Shown piece by piece: positions 21,937-32,900 of a stretch of DNA of 41,205 nt. Every line of letters begins with the position of its first letter. Position 1 is the stretch's first letter. The translations under genes and the position numbers were made by a program. The notes below the pieces were generated by a model. That model worked only from the letters and a program-made list of their open reading frames with translations, was not told the DNA's origin and ran no database searches. Origin of the DNA: a virus; IMG/VR virus record IMGVR_UViG_3300030110_002776, positions 1-41,205 of that record; one strand, 5' to 3'.

Positions 21937-22129
21937 TGATGTCGTTAATAAGTTAATAGCGTATCAAAGAAAATTATATGGAGGTAAATCTACTGTCAAA
22001 TTAGATGATATAAAGGTAGAATGTTCTAAATGCAAAGTTTATTTTTCTCCATCAGTTTATAGAGCTAAAAAACTTATGTCTGTATATGGAGTAATTAATA
22101 AATGCAGGGAGTGTGAAAATGATTTGTAG
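21905..22129 (+). CDS. Small zinc-ribbon protein (74 aa)
   Basis: 74 aa with VECSKCKVYFSP and INKCRECEND, two C-x2-C knuckles about 24 residues apart, after a basic helical N-terminus (MMKKLKKIRNDDVVNKLIAY). Probably binds zinc and nucleic acid. ATG 21905 or 21908 may be used; the AAAGGAG is very close to the first. It overlaps the next gene by 11 nt. Confidence 0.7.
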   Translation: MMKKLKKIRNDDVVNKLIAYQRKLYGGKSTVKLDDIKVECSKCKVYFSPSVYRAKKLMSVYGVINKCRECENDL

Positions 22130-22274
22130 TAACTGTAAATGTAAAATAGAGCAAAAAGAATCATTTGAAAAAATGGCAAATAGAGTTCTTAAAGCTACGA
22201 AAAAAAAACTAGAAAGGGAGTCTAATTTTGGCATCCCAGATACTAAGGAGAAACAATGGAAAAAAACAAAGTAA
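22119..22274 (+). CDS. Small Cys/Lys-rich protein (51 aa)
   Basis: 51 aa beginning MICSNCKCKIEQKESFEKMA, with CSNCKC at the N-terminus and a Lys-rich helix behind it. GGGAG lies 7 nt before the ATG. It overlaps both neighbours in other frames (11 and 19 nt). Possibly half of a zinc module, or it dimerises to complete a site. No family is recognised. Confidence 0.55.
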   Translation: MICSNCKCKIEQKESFEKMANRVLKATKKKLERESNFGIPDTKEKQWKKTK

Positions 22275-22438
22275 AAAAAACAGCTGCAGATAAGAAACCT
22301 GCAAAAAAAGAAATAAATGAGTTAATGGATTTGCAAAACATAGTTATAGGAATGCATAAGAAACTACAGTTAATTGAAACTAGGACAAGTAGTATAGAGT
22401 CTTGGGTTAAAAAAGTTAGAACAAGAATAGGAATATAA
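22256..22438 (+). CDS. Small basic coiled-coil protein (60 aa)
   Basis: 60 aa beginning MEKNKVKKTAADKKPAKKEI, then a helix with LQNIVIGMHKKLQLIETRTS. The KKEINELM stretch resembles the NKEI segment of the 21510/21712 pair, so it may be a diverged relative. AAGGAG precedes the ATG; the stop overlaps the next start as TAATG. Confidence 0.65.
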   Translation: MEKNKVKKTAADKKPAKKEINELMDLQNIVIGMHKKLQLIETRTSSIESWVKKVRTRIGI

Positions 22439-22641
22439 TGCATCTATCTAGAAAATATATTAGAAAAGCTTTTACAGAAATCGGCATTCAATTAAGTGAG
22501 AATGCTTTAGATAAATTATCTGAAAAATTGAAAATCGATATAGGTAAATACGCACTTAATGCTAAAGATTTAGGCATTAAACGAATAACAGAAGAAAAAG
22601 TTCCAATAATAATAGGAGACTTTAAAGATGGCTTCAATTAG
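22438..22641 (+). CDS. Histone-fold-like protein (67 aa)
   Basis: 67 aa, the size of an archaeal histone. The order fits a histone fold: helix 1 (RKYIRKAFTEIG), loop 1 with QLSENA where histones have RVSDDA, a long middle helix (LDKLSEKLKIDIGKYALNAKD), loop 2 with IKRITEEKV where histones have GRKTIKAEDI, and a short helix 3. Basic residues flank loop 2, but the DNA-contact pattern is weaker than in HMfB. It could compact viral DNA or mimic a host histone. TAATG coupled; the next gene overlaps its end. Assignment is by eye. Confidence 0.55.
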   Translation: MHLSRKYIRKAFTEIGIQLSENALDKLSEKLKIDIGKYALNAKDLGIKRITEEKVPIIIGDFKDGFN

Positions 22642-22855
22642 AGACAAAGCAAAAAACCTTGTTGAGTTTGCTAAGTACACAAATGATAATGAACTTGACT
22701 CTGTGGTAAAAGAGATTGTAAATTTAGTACAGGAACAAAGACTAGAATTATTAACAGAAGTTTTATCACTAATTAAAAGAGGTGCAAGTGAAACCATCAT
22801 CCAGGAAAGGAAAAGGCAGGAGGCTGCAAAACTTTCTAAGAGACAAACTTTATAA
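22628..22855 (+). CDS. Unknown helical protein (75 aa)
   Basis: 75 aa beginning MASIRDKAKNLVEFAKYTND, two or three helices with an acidic middle and a basic C-terminus (ERKRQEAAKLSKRQTL). AGGAG lies upstream, inside the end of the histone-fold gene. The last 68 nt are shared with the nuclease gene in another frame. No family is recognised. Confidence 0.7.
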   Translation: MASIRDKAKNLVEFAKYTNDNELDSVVKEIVNLVQEQRLELLTEVLSLIKRGASETIIQERKRQEAAKLSKRQTL

Positions 22856-23135
22856 TTATTTCCCTACCCTCAGAGAGGGTGACGTTAAGACAGCTGTAAT
22901 GGGAGAGTCTGGTGAAGATATCATTCTTTCCCCTGCAGCAAGGGATTTAATACCGTTTAGCTTTGAATGTAAAAATCAAGAAAGGTTAAACATATGGGAA
23001 TCTTTGTCTCAAGCCGAAGATAATTGCAAAGAATATATACCTGCAGTAGTATTTAAAAGAAACAGAACCAAGACATATATAACTCTTGAATTAGAAGAGT
23101 TTTTAAAAATAATAGGAGAAACAAATGAACGATAA
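22788..23135 (+). CDS. PD-(D/E)XK nuclease, Holliday-junction-resolvase-like
   Basis: 115 aa from GTG 22788 (AGAGG just upstream; GTG 22782 is an alternative). It begins KPSSRKGKGRRLQNFLRDKL, then GESGEDIILSPAARDLIPFS and FECKNQERLNIWESLSQAED. The D...E-x-K pattern (D in GEDI, FECK) and the conserved SPAAR and CKNQE stretches match a widespread family of small phage nucleases. It would cut branched DNA before packaging or act in recombination. It overlaps the previous gene by 68 nt and the next by 11. Confidence 0.75.
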   Translation: MKPSSRKGKGRRLQNFLRDKLYNYFPTLREGDVKTAVMGESGEDIILSPAARDLIPFSFECKNQERLNIWESLSQAEDNCKEYIPAVVFKRNRTKTYITLELEEFLKIIGETNER

Positions 23136-23316
23136 AGACTGGGAAGAAATTCAAAAAGATAGAGAATTAATACAAGAAGCTAGGTCTGCATTATGTGTAG
23201 ATTTAATATCTAAGACAATAAAAAAAGGATGGGAAAATTTAGAAAATTCAGAGAAACTTAGTTTATTTTATACTATATCTGAATTACAATCATTAAAATA
23301 TAAGTTTGTAAGCTAA
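23125..23316 (+). CDS. Small acidic helical protein (63 aa)
   Basis: 63 aa beginning MNDKDWEEIQKDRELIQEAR; helical and acidic at first, ending LQSLKYKFVS. AGGAG lies 8 nt before the ATG within the nuclease gene. It is the last clear gene of the rightward operon. Function unknown. Confidence 0.7.
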   Translation: MNDKDWEEIQKDRELIQEARSALCVDLISKTIKKGWENLENSEKLSLFYTISELQSLKYKFVS

Positions 23317-23317
23317 T

Positions 23318-23383
23318 ATGGAACTAATAATTATTTTATTTGTTGGAGCTATTTTAGTTAGTTATTTTTCTTTAATGTTTTAA
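23318..23383 (+). CDS. Possible 21-aa membrane peptide
   Basis: MELIIILFVGAILVSYFSLM and one more residue: a single hydrophobic helix with an acidic start. There is no ribosome site, and its TAA overlaps by 4 nt the stop of the convergent 1172-aa gene. It could be a real micropeptide or chance in an AT-rich gap. Confidence 0.3.
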   Translation: MELIIILFVGAILVSYFSLMF

Positions 23384-26300
23384 TCATCAGATAACAAGTC
23401 TTCAATTTTAGTAGCAGCACCTGTTATTAAATCTCCAATAACCGTACCACCTCCAATAAATGGTCTAGCAAAGTTTACTATATTCTGCTTTGCTTTTTTT
23501 TCTTCGTCTCTAAGACTGTTTAAAATTGCCCACATAGATTCTTGTCCCCAACTAGCTGTATACCCTAAATTAGGTAGCTTTCTTAAAAAATATTGCATCC
23601 ATCTGTCCCAATCTTCGTTATCTTCATCATCAGGATGTAATACCATCTGAGCCATTATTAATGTAGGTAAAATAAATAAAGAAAGTAAATCTGATGTAAA
23701 CCCTCTTAGTTCTTTTCCTCCAAATGCAAACATAAAGCTTCTAATACCCCAGCCTATTGGACCTGATGCAATTGTAGCTATATCCATAACAGCAGTTATT
23801 GTGCCTTGTATTCTAATAAAGTCTACAAATGATGCAGCTGCAGCGTTTTTTTGTCTTAATTTTTCAGTATTCAATGGAGATGTAGCTACTGCTTTTAACA
23901 TTTTTAAACTAGGTTTATTTAACATTGTTCTATAGCCTTTTTTTCTGTTTCTATAAGAATAATGAGCGTTTATAAACTTTCTAACATCACTACCAAATTT
24001 TTGAGAGCTCCAGTTTTTAAATGTTCCCCATAACTTACCTATTTCTCCATAAAAAGCTTGCCCTGCTCCTTGAGTAGATAATGCAAAGTTTGTTTTTATA
24101 TTTCTTTCTCTACCAAATTGAATTATAGTATTTAAATCTTGCACTTCTAATAACCTTTCTTTATCATTCAATGGTCTTTTAGTAACCTTTCTTTTGCCTT
24201 CAACATAAGTAACAACTGTTTTTTCTCTGTTTAAATCTAAATCAAACCAATCTATTTCAGCATGTAGCATTCCTATATCTTGAGCCATTTGAGCTCCTAT
24301 AATAAAAGAAACAGTACGTATATGCTTTTCAGTTTCATCCATAGTAAATTCAGATGTTACTAGAAAATTATTCCATACTTCTAAGCCTTTACCTCCCCAT
24401 TGTAATGGTTTTTGATATAAAGTTTTTGCCCATTGTTTTCTAGCACTTTTATCTTTAAGTATAGGTGCTATAACGTATTCATGTCTAATTGCATGCTGCA
24501 CTAATCTATTTACTCTTGTAGTAATTCTTCTTTGTTTATTATTATACTTAGCTGCTTCAGTTAAATCTTTATCTAAAATAACAAATTCTTCTGCTGTAGT
24601 AAAAGCTGTAGATTGCTCTAAATAGCCTCTTATATTATCTTCAAATTCTTGTCTAGCTTTAGAAGCTTTTATTCCTTGTTTAATTTTATAATGATAATCA
24701 ACCATTTCCTTTATAATAGCTGCTGAAACTTGTTCTTCTAATTGTACACCAGAAATTCCACTAACCATAGCTTGACTAAAAAAGTCACTAAAGTCTAATA
24801 TACCTGATAGCTCAATAATCTTTTCAATTTTATTTTTTGTATTTTTATTCTTCATTAAATCAACAGCTTTAGAATATTTATTAAAACCACTATCTTGTAT
24901 ATTTCTAAATACATCTATTTTATTTTGAATAGTTGTACCTAAACCTCCTAAATGTAAACCAGTAATAGCTCCTTTAATATTATTTAAAGTATTCTGTGTT
25001 TGTTCTGGAGTTTTATTTCTAAATGGTCTTATAGAATTTAACGTATCATTTAATCTTTCTGTTGTCCCAATTAAATGTTTTAAAGGTCCTCTACTAAATG
25101 CACCTTCTACTGTAGGGTCATTAAATATTACTTTGTATAAATTAATAGATGCATTTGAAACAGCTTTATGCATTTCAGAACTATTCTTTTTTCTAGATAA
25201 AACTATAGAGTTTACTAATTGTGCAGCTAAAATATTTTTTTGTATAGAAGTCATTGAAGATTTTACGTAATCATAAAAAACACTTTCATCTACTCTCATT
25301 TGTCTTACATCAAAAGCATTAGAAACACTTTTAAAATACTTATTATCTGACACATAGCCTGTTAATAATTGACTATTATTTGCATTATCAACCTTTAATC
25401 CAAAAACTCTTTTTCTTACTATTTTTAAATGTTCTAATTTAGATAACTGGTCTTTTAATACTTTACTAGCAACTTTTATTTTATCATCACTAACTTCTTC
25501 TCCATTTGAAAGTTTTCCTTCTTCAACAATTGCTGCTAACTCAGCTACTTTAGCTTCTGCTTTTACTATAGCTGTGCTAAGTATATCAGGAAATCTACTT
25601 TGATTATATAAAATAGGCCAATATCTTTGTTTAAATAAAATATCTTCACTTAATGCGTCCATAGTAAAACCTTTACCACCATTTGCTATTACAAAATCAT
25701 CATTAATGCTATATGAAAATATATCCTTTAATTGATTATATAATTCTAAATCTTTACTAGAAAAATCTCCTAATAAATCAATTTCTCCTCCTGTTAAAGT
25801 TTCTATTTTAGTTTTCCCTTTAAAAAATATCATTCTTAATCTTTCTACATCAATCCTTCCTTCAAAAGCATCTACTAATGCATCAAGTAATCCTTCAGTA
25901 CTAATTGACATTTCATCTTTCATATATTTAAAAAGTTTATCTGTAATTTTCTTTGCTTCTTTAGCTAATCCTAAAAATTCGTTTAATTGACTTTCGCTTA
26001 ACTTAATATCAAAAAAACCTTTCTTTTTATTAGGAGGTGTGTAATCTTTTAATTTAACAGGATTATACCATTTATATTCACCAGTTGGATTACTTTCTTC
26101 ATCATATTCTTTAAGATAATCTTTATATATCATAAACTCATTATCTTTATTTAAGTAAATAAATCCATTCATATACCTGCTAAATAAACCCATCATTTTA
26201 TCTTTTCCGTTAGCTATATCTACATTATTTCCTATTTTTAAAATTTCATACACAACTTTATTCATACCTGTAGATTCATCATTTACAAATTCTGAAGTAA

Positions 26301-26898
26301 ACTGACTAATTCTTTTAGCTACATCTTCAACATATTTTTCTGTCATTCTAGCCATTTGAGAAAAGCCACCTGAAGGCTCTCTAAGTGCTCTTCTTCTTGG
26401 AGTCATTTTTCTTGCAAAATATCCATCAAAATAAACTACAGTATCCTTACCCCAAATATTTTTTTTATTTTCCCAATACTTAGGTTGTAATGCAAAGTTA
26501 TATATTGTATTAAGATTTTCAATAGATAATGCATTAATATTCATAGCCTTTTTACCTTTATAAGTAATGCCAATTTTTACTCCAGATTCACCAGCTATTT
26601 CTCTAATAAACTGATAAACCTCTCCTGAAAATGCTGGATAAGCTTCAATTATTCCAGATATTTTAGCTGCTAATAATTCTCTTTCAGAGTCTTTTCCATA
26701 TTGTTTAATAAATTTCTCATCAATAAAATCCATATTAACAACATCACCAATTTTATATTCTCCTTGTAAAAGAGCTACTATTTTTCTAGTAGTATCATTT
26801 ACCTGCTCAGTCTGTAATAAATTTTCTACTTCATCTTTTGCTAAATCAGCCTTCATTACATCATTTAATATTTCTTTATTTATACTACAATTACTCAT
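23380..26898 (-). CDS. Large virion-associated protein (1172 aa), unknown
   Basis: 1172 aa, mostly helical and charged. Residues about 1025-1095 include a long hydrophobic stretch (FVDFIRIQGTITAVMDIATI and SLFILPTLIMAQMVL) that could enter or cross a membrane; the end is acidic. It directly follows the 3716-aa gene (2 nt gap), with GAGGTG as ribosome site inside that gene's end. Large proteins with a membrane-active C-terminus next to a virion polymerase are likely ejection proteins that form the DNA path through the envelope. No enzyme motif was seen. It ends convergent with the early operon. Confidence 0.7.
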   Translation of the reverse strand: MSNCSINKEILNDVMKADLAKDEVENLLQTEQVNDTTRKIVALLQGEYKIGDVVNMDFIDEKFIKQYGKDSERELLAAKISGIIEAYPAFSGEVYQFIREIAGESGVKIGITYKGKKAMNINALSIENLNTIYNFALQPKYWENKKNIWGKDTVVYFDGYFARKMTPRRRALREPSGGFSQMARMTEKYVEDVAKRISQFTSEFVNDESTGMNKVVYEILKIGNNVDIANGKDKMMGLFSRYMNGFIYLNKDNEFMIYKDYLKEYDEESNPTGEYKWYNPVKLKDYTPPNKKKGFFDIKLSESQLNEFLGLAKEAKKITDKLFKYMKDEMSISTEGLLDALVDAFEGRIDVERLRMIFFKGKTKIETLTGGEIDLLGDFSSKDLELYNQLKDIFSYSINDDFVIANGGKGFTMDALSEDILFKQRYWPILYNQSRFPDILSTAIVKAEAKVAELAAIVEEGKLSNGEEVSDDKIKVASKVLKDQLSKLEHLKIVRKRVFGLKVDNANNSQLLTGYVSDNKYFKSVSNAFDVRQMRVDESVFYDYVKSSMTSIQKNILAAQLVNSIVLSRKKNSSEMHKAVSNASINLYKVIFNDPTVEGAFSRGPLKHLIGTTERLNDTLNSIRPFRNKTPEQTQNTLNNIKGAITGLHLGGLGTTIQNKIDVFRNIQDSGFNKYSKAVDLMKNKNTKNKIEKIIELSGILDFSDFFSQAMVSGISGVQLEEQVSAAIIKEMVDYHYKIKQGIKASKARQEFEDNIRGYLEQSTAFTTAEEFVILDKDLTEAAKYNNKQRRITTRVNRLVQHAIRHEYVIAPILKDKSARKQWAKTLYQKPLQWGGKGLEVWNNFLVTSEFTMDETEKHIRTVSFIIGAQMAQDIGMLHAEIDWFDLDLNREKTVVTYVEGKRKVTKRPLNDKERLLEVQDLNTIIQFGRERNIKTNFALSTQGAGQAFYGEIGKLWGTFKNWSSQKFGSDVRKFINAHYSYRNRKKGYRTMLNKPSLKMLKAVATSPLNTEKLRQKNAAAASFVDFIRIQGTITAVMDIATIASGPIGWGIRSFMFAFGGKELRGFTSDLLSLFILPTLIMAQMVLHPDDEDNEDWDRWMQYFLRKLPNLGYTASWGQESMWAILNSLRDEEKKAKQNIVNFARPFIGGGTVIGDLITGAATKIEDLLSDD

Positions 26899-26900
26899 AT

Positions 26901-29900
26901 TTATACACCTCTACAAGCATCTCTTATTATAATCTCTATTGCTTGTCCACCTTTCATTTCTCTAACTTTGTCTACTTTAATTCTACTTTCATTATTCACG
27001 ATATCATTGTATTCTTTAAAATAAGCCTTAATAATAGAAGCGTCAAGTAAGTTTAAATTCTTAGGATTAACACTTACTGGAGGTATAGATATTGGATATC
27101 TATTTTTACCAGTTACTGAATTATTCTGAAGACTCATTAAACCTCTCAAAAAATATAATGTTGCTGCAGATTTAGCTGTCTCACTTAAAGCTCTAAATTT
27201 AAGGTCATGTTTTTCAATCCAATTAATAAGTTCAGTATTAAAATTCATAATATCAGAACCTTTAACAATAATATTTTTTAATAAAGATAAATATTCTTTA
27301 CTCATATTCTCTGCATATATTCTACCTTCTCTATCTTGAGATTTAGCCCATGTGTCATTAGTTCCTTTAAAGTTCCCAAGTTTTTTATCTTTTTCAACTT
27401 TAGATTCAAATATTTCAAGCCCTAATCTATTAATATATTCTACACTTTCAATGTGAGCATTTTTATGCACATCATTTGATATATAATAAGGTGAGCCTTC
27501 ATATCCAAAATAATTCCAATTTTTTTCTAATTTGTTCCAAATTTTATAAGGTAATATAGCTAAACTTTCTAAAGCAGTTAAAGAACTATTTTTAATATCT
27601 ACTTCGTATTGATTATCTAGTATAAGAGCTTCTCTATATATATTTCCAGCTTCTAAATTTGTATTATCATCTAATCCCATAATAATTTGTAATTCTTTAC
27701 TATTTTTTATCATATCTCTTAAACCATATTTTTTAAATGAATCTAAGCCTTTTCTTACATTGTTTACTCTTGTAAAAAGATTTAAATGAGCTACTATTGC
27801 ATCTAAATGCATATTTTTAGCTGTTTCATTTTGAATATTTATATCTAATAAACTTTTTAATAATCCATTCTTACTGTAATTCCATTCTTCCAAAAGACTA
27901 AATTCGTTATTGTCAGCAGCAGCTTGTAACCATATTCTTAAATATTCATCAACAGTTCCTGACCAGCCACCTTTTTTACCTAAGTAAGTTGCTTCAGGAA
28001 ACTTAATTATTTCATCAGGTTGTCTGACTCTTATTTTTATATTAGTATTTTTAATATTAAATCCGTTATAAACTTGACTTATAATACCGTATATTAATGC
28101 CACATTAGAAACTTCAGATATAGCATTCTGTCCAGCCATTAAATTATTCATAGTTTCAAATCTAGATTTTTGAGTTAGTGGATTCTTAACAATACCTGAA
28201 GCAAATTTATTTAAATCAACTCCTTTTACTTTTAAACTATCTAAATAAGGTTTGTAAACAGCTTCTGTTTCAGGACTTAGTAATTCTATATGAACTTCAT
28301 CTCCATCATAATCTCCTTCAAGCTTAACAAATACATCTCTCCAATTTAATTCTGCTAAGTGACTTCTTTCATGTAAGTTTTTTACTCTAGCCATAAAAGC
28401 TCCACCTTTATGAACTACTGGACTTCTTGTTATCATAACATTGATTTCGTGTTTTTCAAGCAATTCATTTAATCTTGATACTGATAATTTTTTACCACCT
28501 GCAGAATTTTGTCTTGGAATACCTTCTAAATCATGCAGTCTGTCTATAACCATTTGTGAATTTTGTACAGCTAAAGATACTTCTGATGTATTGCTATCAG
28601 GACTTAGTGAAGATTTCAAACTACCAGTAAAATCAGGAGATAAATCATATATAGAACCAGGAGAGTCTCCCATATTAATAATAGTATCAACTATTTGAGT
28701 TTGAACTAATTTATCTACTTTTATTTGTAAGGATGGATGCAGACCTGCACCAAGTTTTGCAAGTTCAAGTGCAATGTCATCAAATCCTTCTATATTTTTA
28801 CCTTTTAATTTATCAAAGAATTGAGCAATACTATTCTGTGCTGCAACTCCACTTTTTGTATTTGGAACAAACCTTCCTTTATCATCCATTTTACTACTAA
28901 AAGATAAATAAAAAGCTCTAGATAATTTCTTTTCTACTTCAGGAACCATTACATTTACAAAATGATTAATTACATTTTCATCATAAACATAGTTATACCA
29001 TTGCATTATATGTTTAATTGTTTTTTTATGAGATTCTGCAAACTTAATAACACCTAAAGATTCTCCTGGAATTGTTATTCCTGTATTACTTGGAAGACCA
29101 AAGCTGTCATCAATAAATCCAGAACTAAATGCTTTATTAGTTTCCATTTTTATTTCATCTTCAGTAGAAAGCATATCAACATATATTCTAATTTCATTTC
29201 CTTCATTGTCAGTATCAATAGCTTGTATATTTCTATTGTCGTCAACTATCCATAAGACTTTTTTTGTTTTTTTATCTATTACTTTAAACCCTTTTTTAGG
29301 TAAAATGTGGTTATGTTTTACAGCTAACATTGAACCTAATTTATTATTAGCATATATAACAGTTTTTAATTTTGCTTGATTAGGTGCTAAACCAAAACTA
29401 TCTTCAACTTTTTTAAATAAATCTTTAGAAGTTAAACTGCCACCATCTCCTATATATTTATTAGTTATTCCACTACCACTTCTTACAGGATTAAACTTTT
29501 TACCATCTATATATTGAAATTCAACATCTTTAGGGTCAAATTTAGCAATTGTAAAATCAGACATTTCTTTACTTCCAGTGATAGGGGTAAATGGTATTTT
29601 AATTCTTTTAAATAAATTAGATGCACCTTTTGGATTTGCTAAGTAGTTAGGAAATATTTTATTCATTTCATAATAAACAGCTATATCTTTTGCTATATTT
29701 GCAATTGGTTGATTTAAATGTTCTTTTATAAATTGTTTTTTAATTTTAATATCTTCAGCATTAGAGTCATCTTTTGGTAATTCATTATTCCAAAAATTAT
29801 TTAACTTTTCTTTATTTGAAGCAATATCTAAAATAGAATCACCATATTCTTTTTGAAATTCTAAATTATCTGTATAATTAAAAAGACCTAATTTCTTAGA

Positions 29901-32900
29901 ATCTCCTCTAATAAAAGCTATTGTTAAACCTAATTTATTTACTTCTTTTTCTAACATCTCTAATTCTTTTGTATTAAAAAATGTATATGATTTACCCCAA
30001 TCTTTAAATTTAACTTGATTTCCAGTTTGAGGATTTGTTGTATATATTTGGTTTCCATTTTCATCAAATTGATTAACTAATCCAAGTACATCTCCTCCAC
30101 TAATAAAGGATATATTTTTATTACCCATAATAGATTCATATAATGTTTGTTTTTCATATTGATTATTTTGATTTCCTGTTACTACATTTATAGGCCCTTT
30201 AAGCTCAACTTCTATTTTTGTAGTTTCAAAACTATTAGTTTCTTGATTAAATTGTTGATGCTTTTTAATAACATAATTATCTCTTTGATTTAATGCAGCT
30301 ACTGGTTTACCGTTAATTAATTCTATATTTCCATTAGTTTTTAAAGAATACATAACTCTGTTATAATATTTATGCAATGCATTATCTTGTCTTTTTGTTA
30401 AAAACTTAGCACTACGTTTAAAATAGTTAGGCATAACAAAATTTTTCCAAGAATTATAATCTGCATAATCTCCTATTTTAACACTTGCTGTAATCTTTTT
30501 TATATCAGATTTTTTTAATGTAATATTTAATTCACGTATAGTTTGTAAATCAGCTTTACTAACATCTCTTTCATTTGTACCTGCTTGTTCTGATATATTA
30601 GCTAAACCTTCGTCTAATTCATCTACAATATCAATAACAACTTCGTTCATATCATCAGTATTAATCCAATGGTATTTAGATTTATTATCTAATTTTCTAA
30701 CATATTTTTTATCATTTCTCTTATCAGCAAACTTTTTATTAAACCATTTTTCAAAGCTATCTTGTACAGGGTCTAATCCAGATAAAGCATCTAACATCAT
30801 ATCTCTATATTCAAATATATCAGCCATTTCAGTAACTTTACTTATAAAATTTATATAATTAGTTTTTCTTAAATTATTAACTTCTTTCCATGCAGTTTCA
30901 AACATATCTTCTGCTATCTTAGTATCATATAATCCTAGTATAGGTTTATTAAGATTCTCGATATCAATCTTTCTTTTAATTTTTGTTTTAATCTGCGTTT
31001 GATTTTGAGGTTTAGTTTTATTATTTATATTATTTTTTAATACTTTCTTGTATCTATAAGGCAATAACTTATCAGGGTTTTTAACATCAACTGTCCAAAG
31101 AGGATATTGAGCCCAATCAGGAAAAGCTAGTCTTAAATTTAAATTATATTTTTTACTTGTTTTTTCTAACTCTTTAGTAAATATACCTTTACTTATTGGA
31201 ATTATCTTTAAATCAAAACCTGCTTTTTTCATTTGTTCTTCTAACATTTTATAGTCATCACTTCTTTCTAAAGTAAAATCTACTTTTTGAGAATATTTAT
31301 CTCCTTTTATTTTATATTTAGTTATATATTCAAATTCTCCTTCTTTAATATATGCAGGTGTATCTTTATCAAACTTTATTTTATTTTTAGAAAGAGCTTT
31401 AAATATATCAGAGTATTTAGAATCGTTTATCATAAAATCAAAAAAATCTTTATAAATACGATAACTTTCTTTTAAACTTAAATCACCTATTTTTTTTCCA
31501 TATGGAGCTAACTTTTGGAAAAGATTATCATAAGCAACTACTAGCATATTGTTTGCTGTAAAAGAACCAAGTTTTTCTGTTACCTCTGCAATAAAATCAT
31601 CAGCAGGAATATTGCTTATAAATCTATCAATATTATCCCATTGAGCTTCTTCTTGAGTATTATATACACTTTTAGCCATAGCATTGCCTTCTATTAAAGT
31701 AATTACTTCTCCAGTATTTAAATAAATAGGTTTATTTGGATTTGTTAAATAAGCATGTCTAATAGAATGTAATATATTAATATTAAACCAATTTTTAGAT
31801 AATGACACAACTTCTTGCATTCTTTTAATTTCTAAACTAGAGTCAATTTCATCTTTAAAGCTTACTTGAAAATCTTCACCTTCTGGAGATAAAGATTCTA
31901 CAGCTTGTTTTTGAACAACGTCATAAGCTGTTAACAAAGATATGCCCATTTTTAATTGCTTATGTATATAATTTTTAGTAATATTTTTTAATAATAAATC
32001 AAATGTTTTATCTGTTGTTCCTTCTTCTTCTAAAATATTTTTAACCCATTCCATTTTTTGAAGAGTAGTTTTATGAGTTTCATAATCTCTCTTATAATTA
32101 CGATATTTATTTCTTATAAGGTTCCACTTTTTTAACTCTGCCCATTGTAATTTTCCAGTTTTAGATAATTTAAATTTTCTATTTCCATTACGAGAAATAA
32201 GGTCTGACATTTTAAACACACCTTCATCCATCATTATCATGTCTTCTATATACACAAAAGCTCTTCCTATAGAAGTATTAGAATTATATGTTCCAAATTT
32301 ATTTGTATCATAATCACTTTGCTCGTTATGCAATTTTAATAAATATTTATAAAAACTATTTTCTGGGTTTCTAATATTTCTACCCTTATCCATTAAAGTA
32401 CCTTTTGGAAATTGTAAATATCCATCATAACCATAATCGTCATCTTGCCACCATTCCCAAAATTCATATAAATCTTTTCTATCTTGTTTTGTATAAGGGC
32501 TATCTTCTCCGTAACTAAATAAAACATTTGAAATTTGCTTTGCTATTCTTAAATCAGGAAATTCATCATATTTTTTATTTTTAAGACTATTTAATTGAAT
32601 ACTAAATTCACTATTCTCATTTAATATATCTGCTGGTGTTATATTATAACTAGTTTCTACAAAAAAGTATTTATCATCTAAAAAATCATTTGATATAATT
32701 TCAAACATTTCATCTAATATTTGATTAGTAGTAGGAACATACCCTTCTAAATTATTAGGATTTAATCTTTTTTGAGCTCCAAAATAAATATCATTTAAAA
32801 TTTTGTCTGCTATTTTAGTATTAATTATATTTATTGATAAATTCCAATTTATTTTTATATCATTTATACTTCTCTTATTTGCTAAATTAACAACAGAAAT

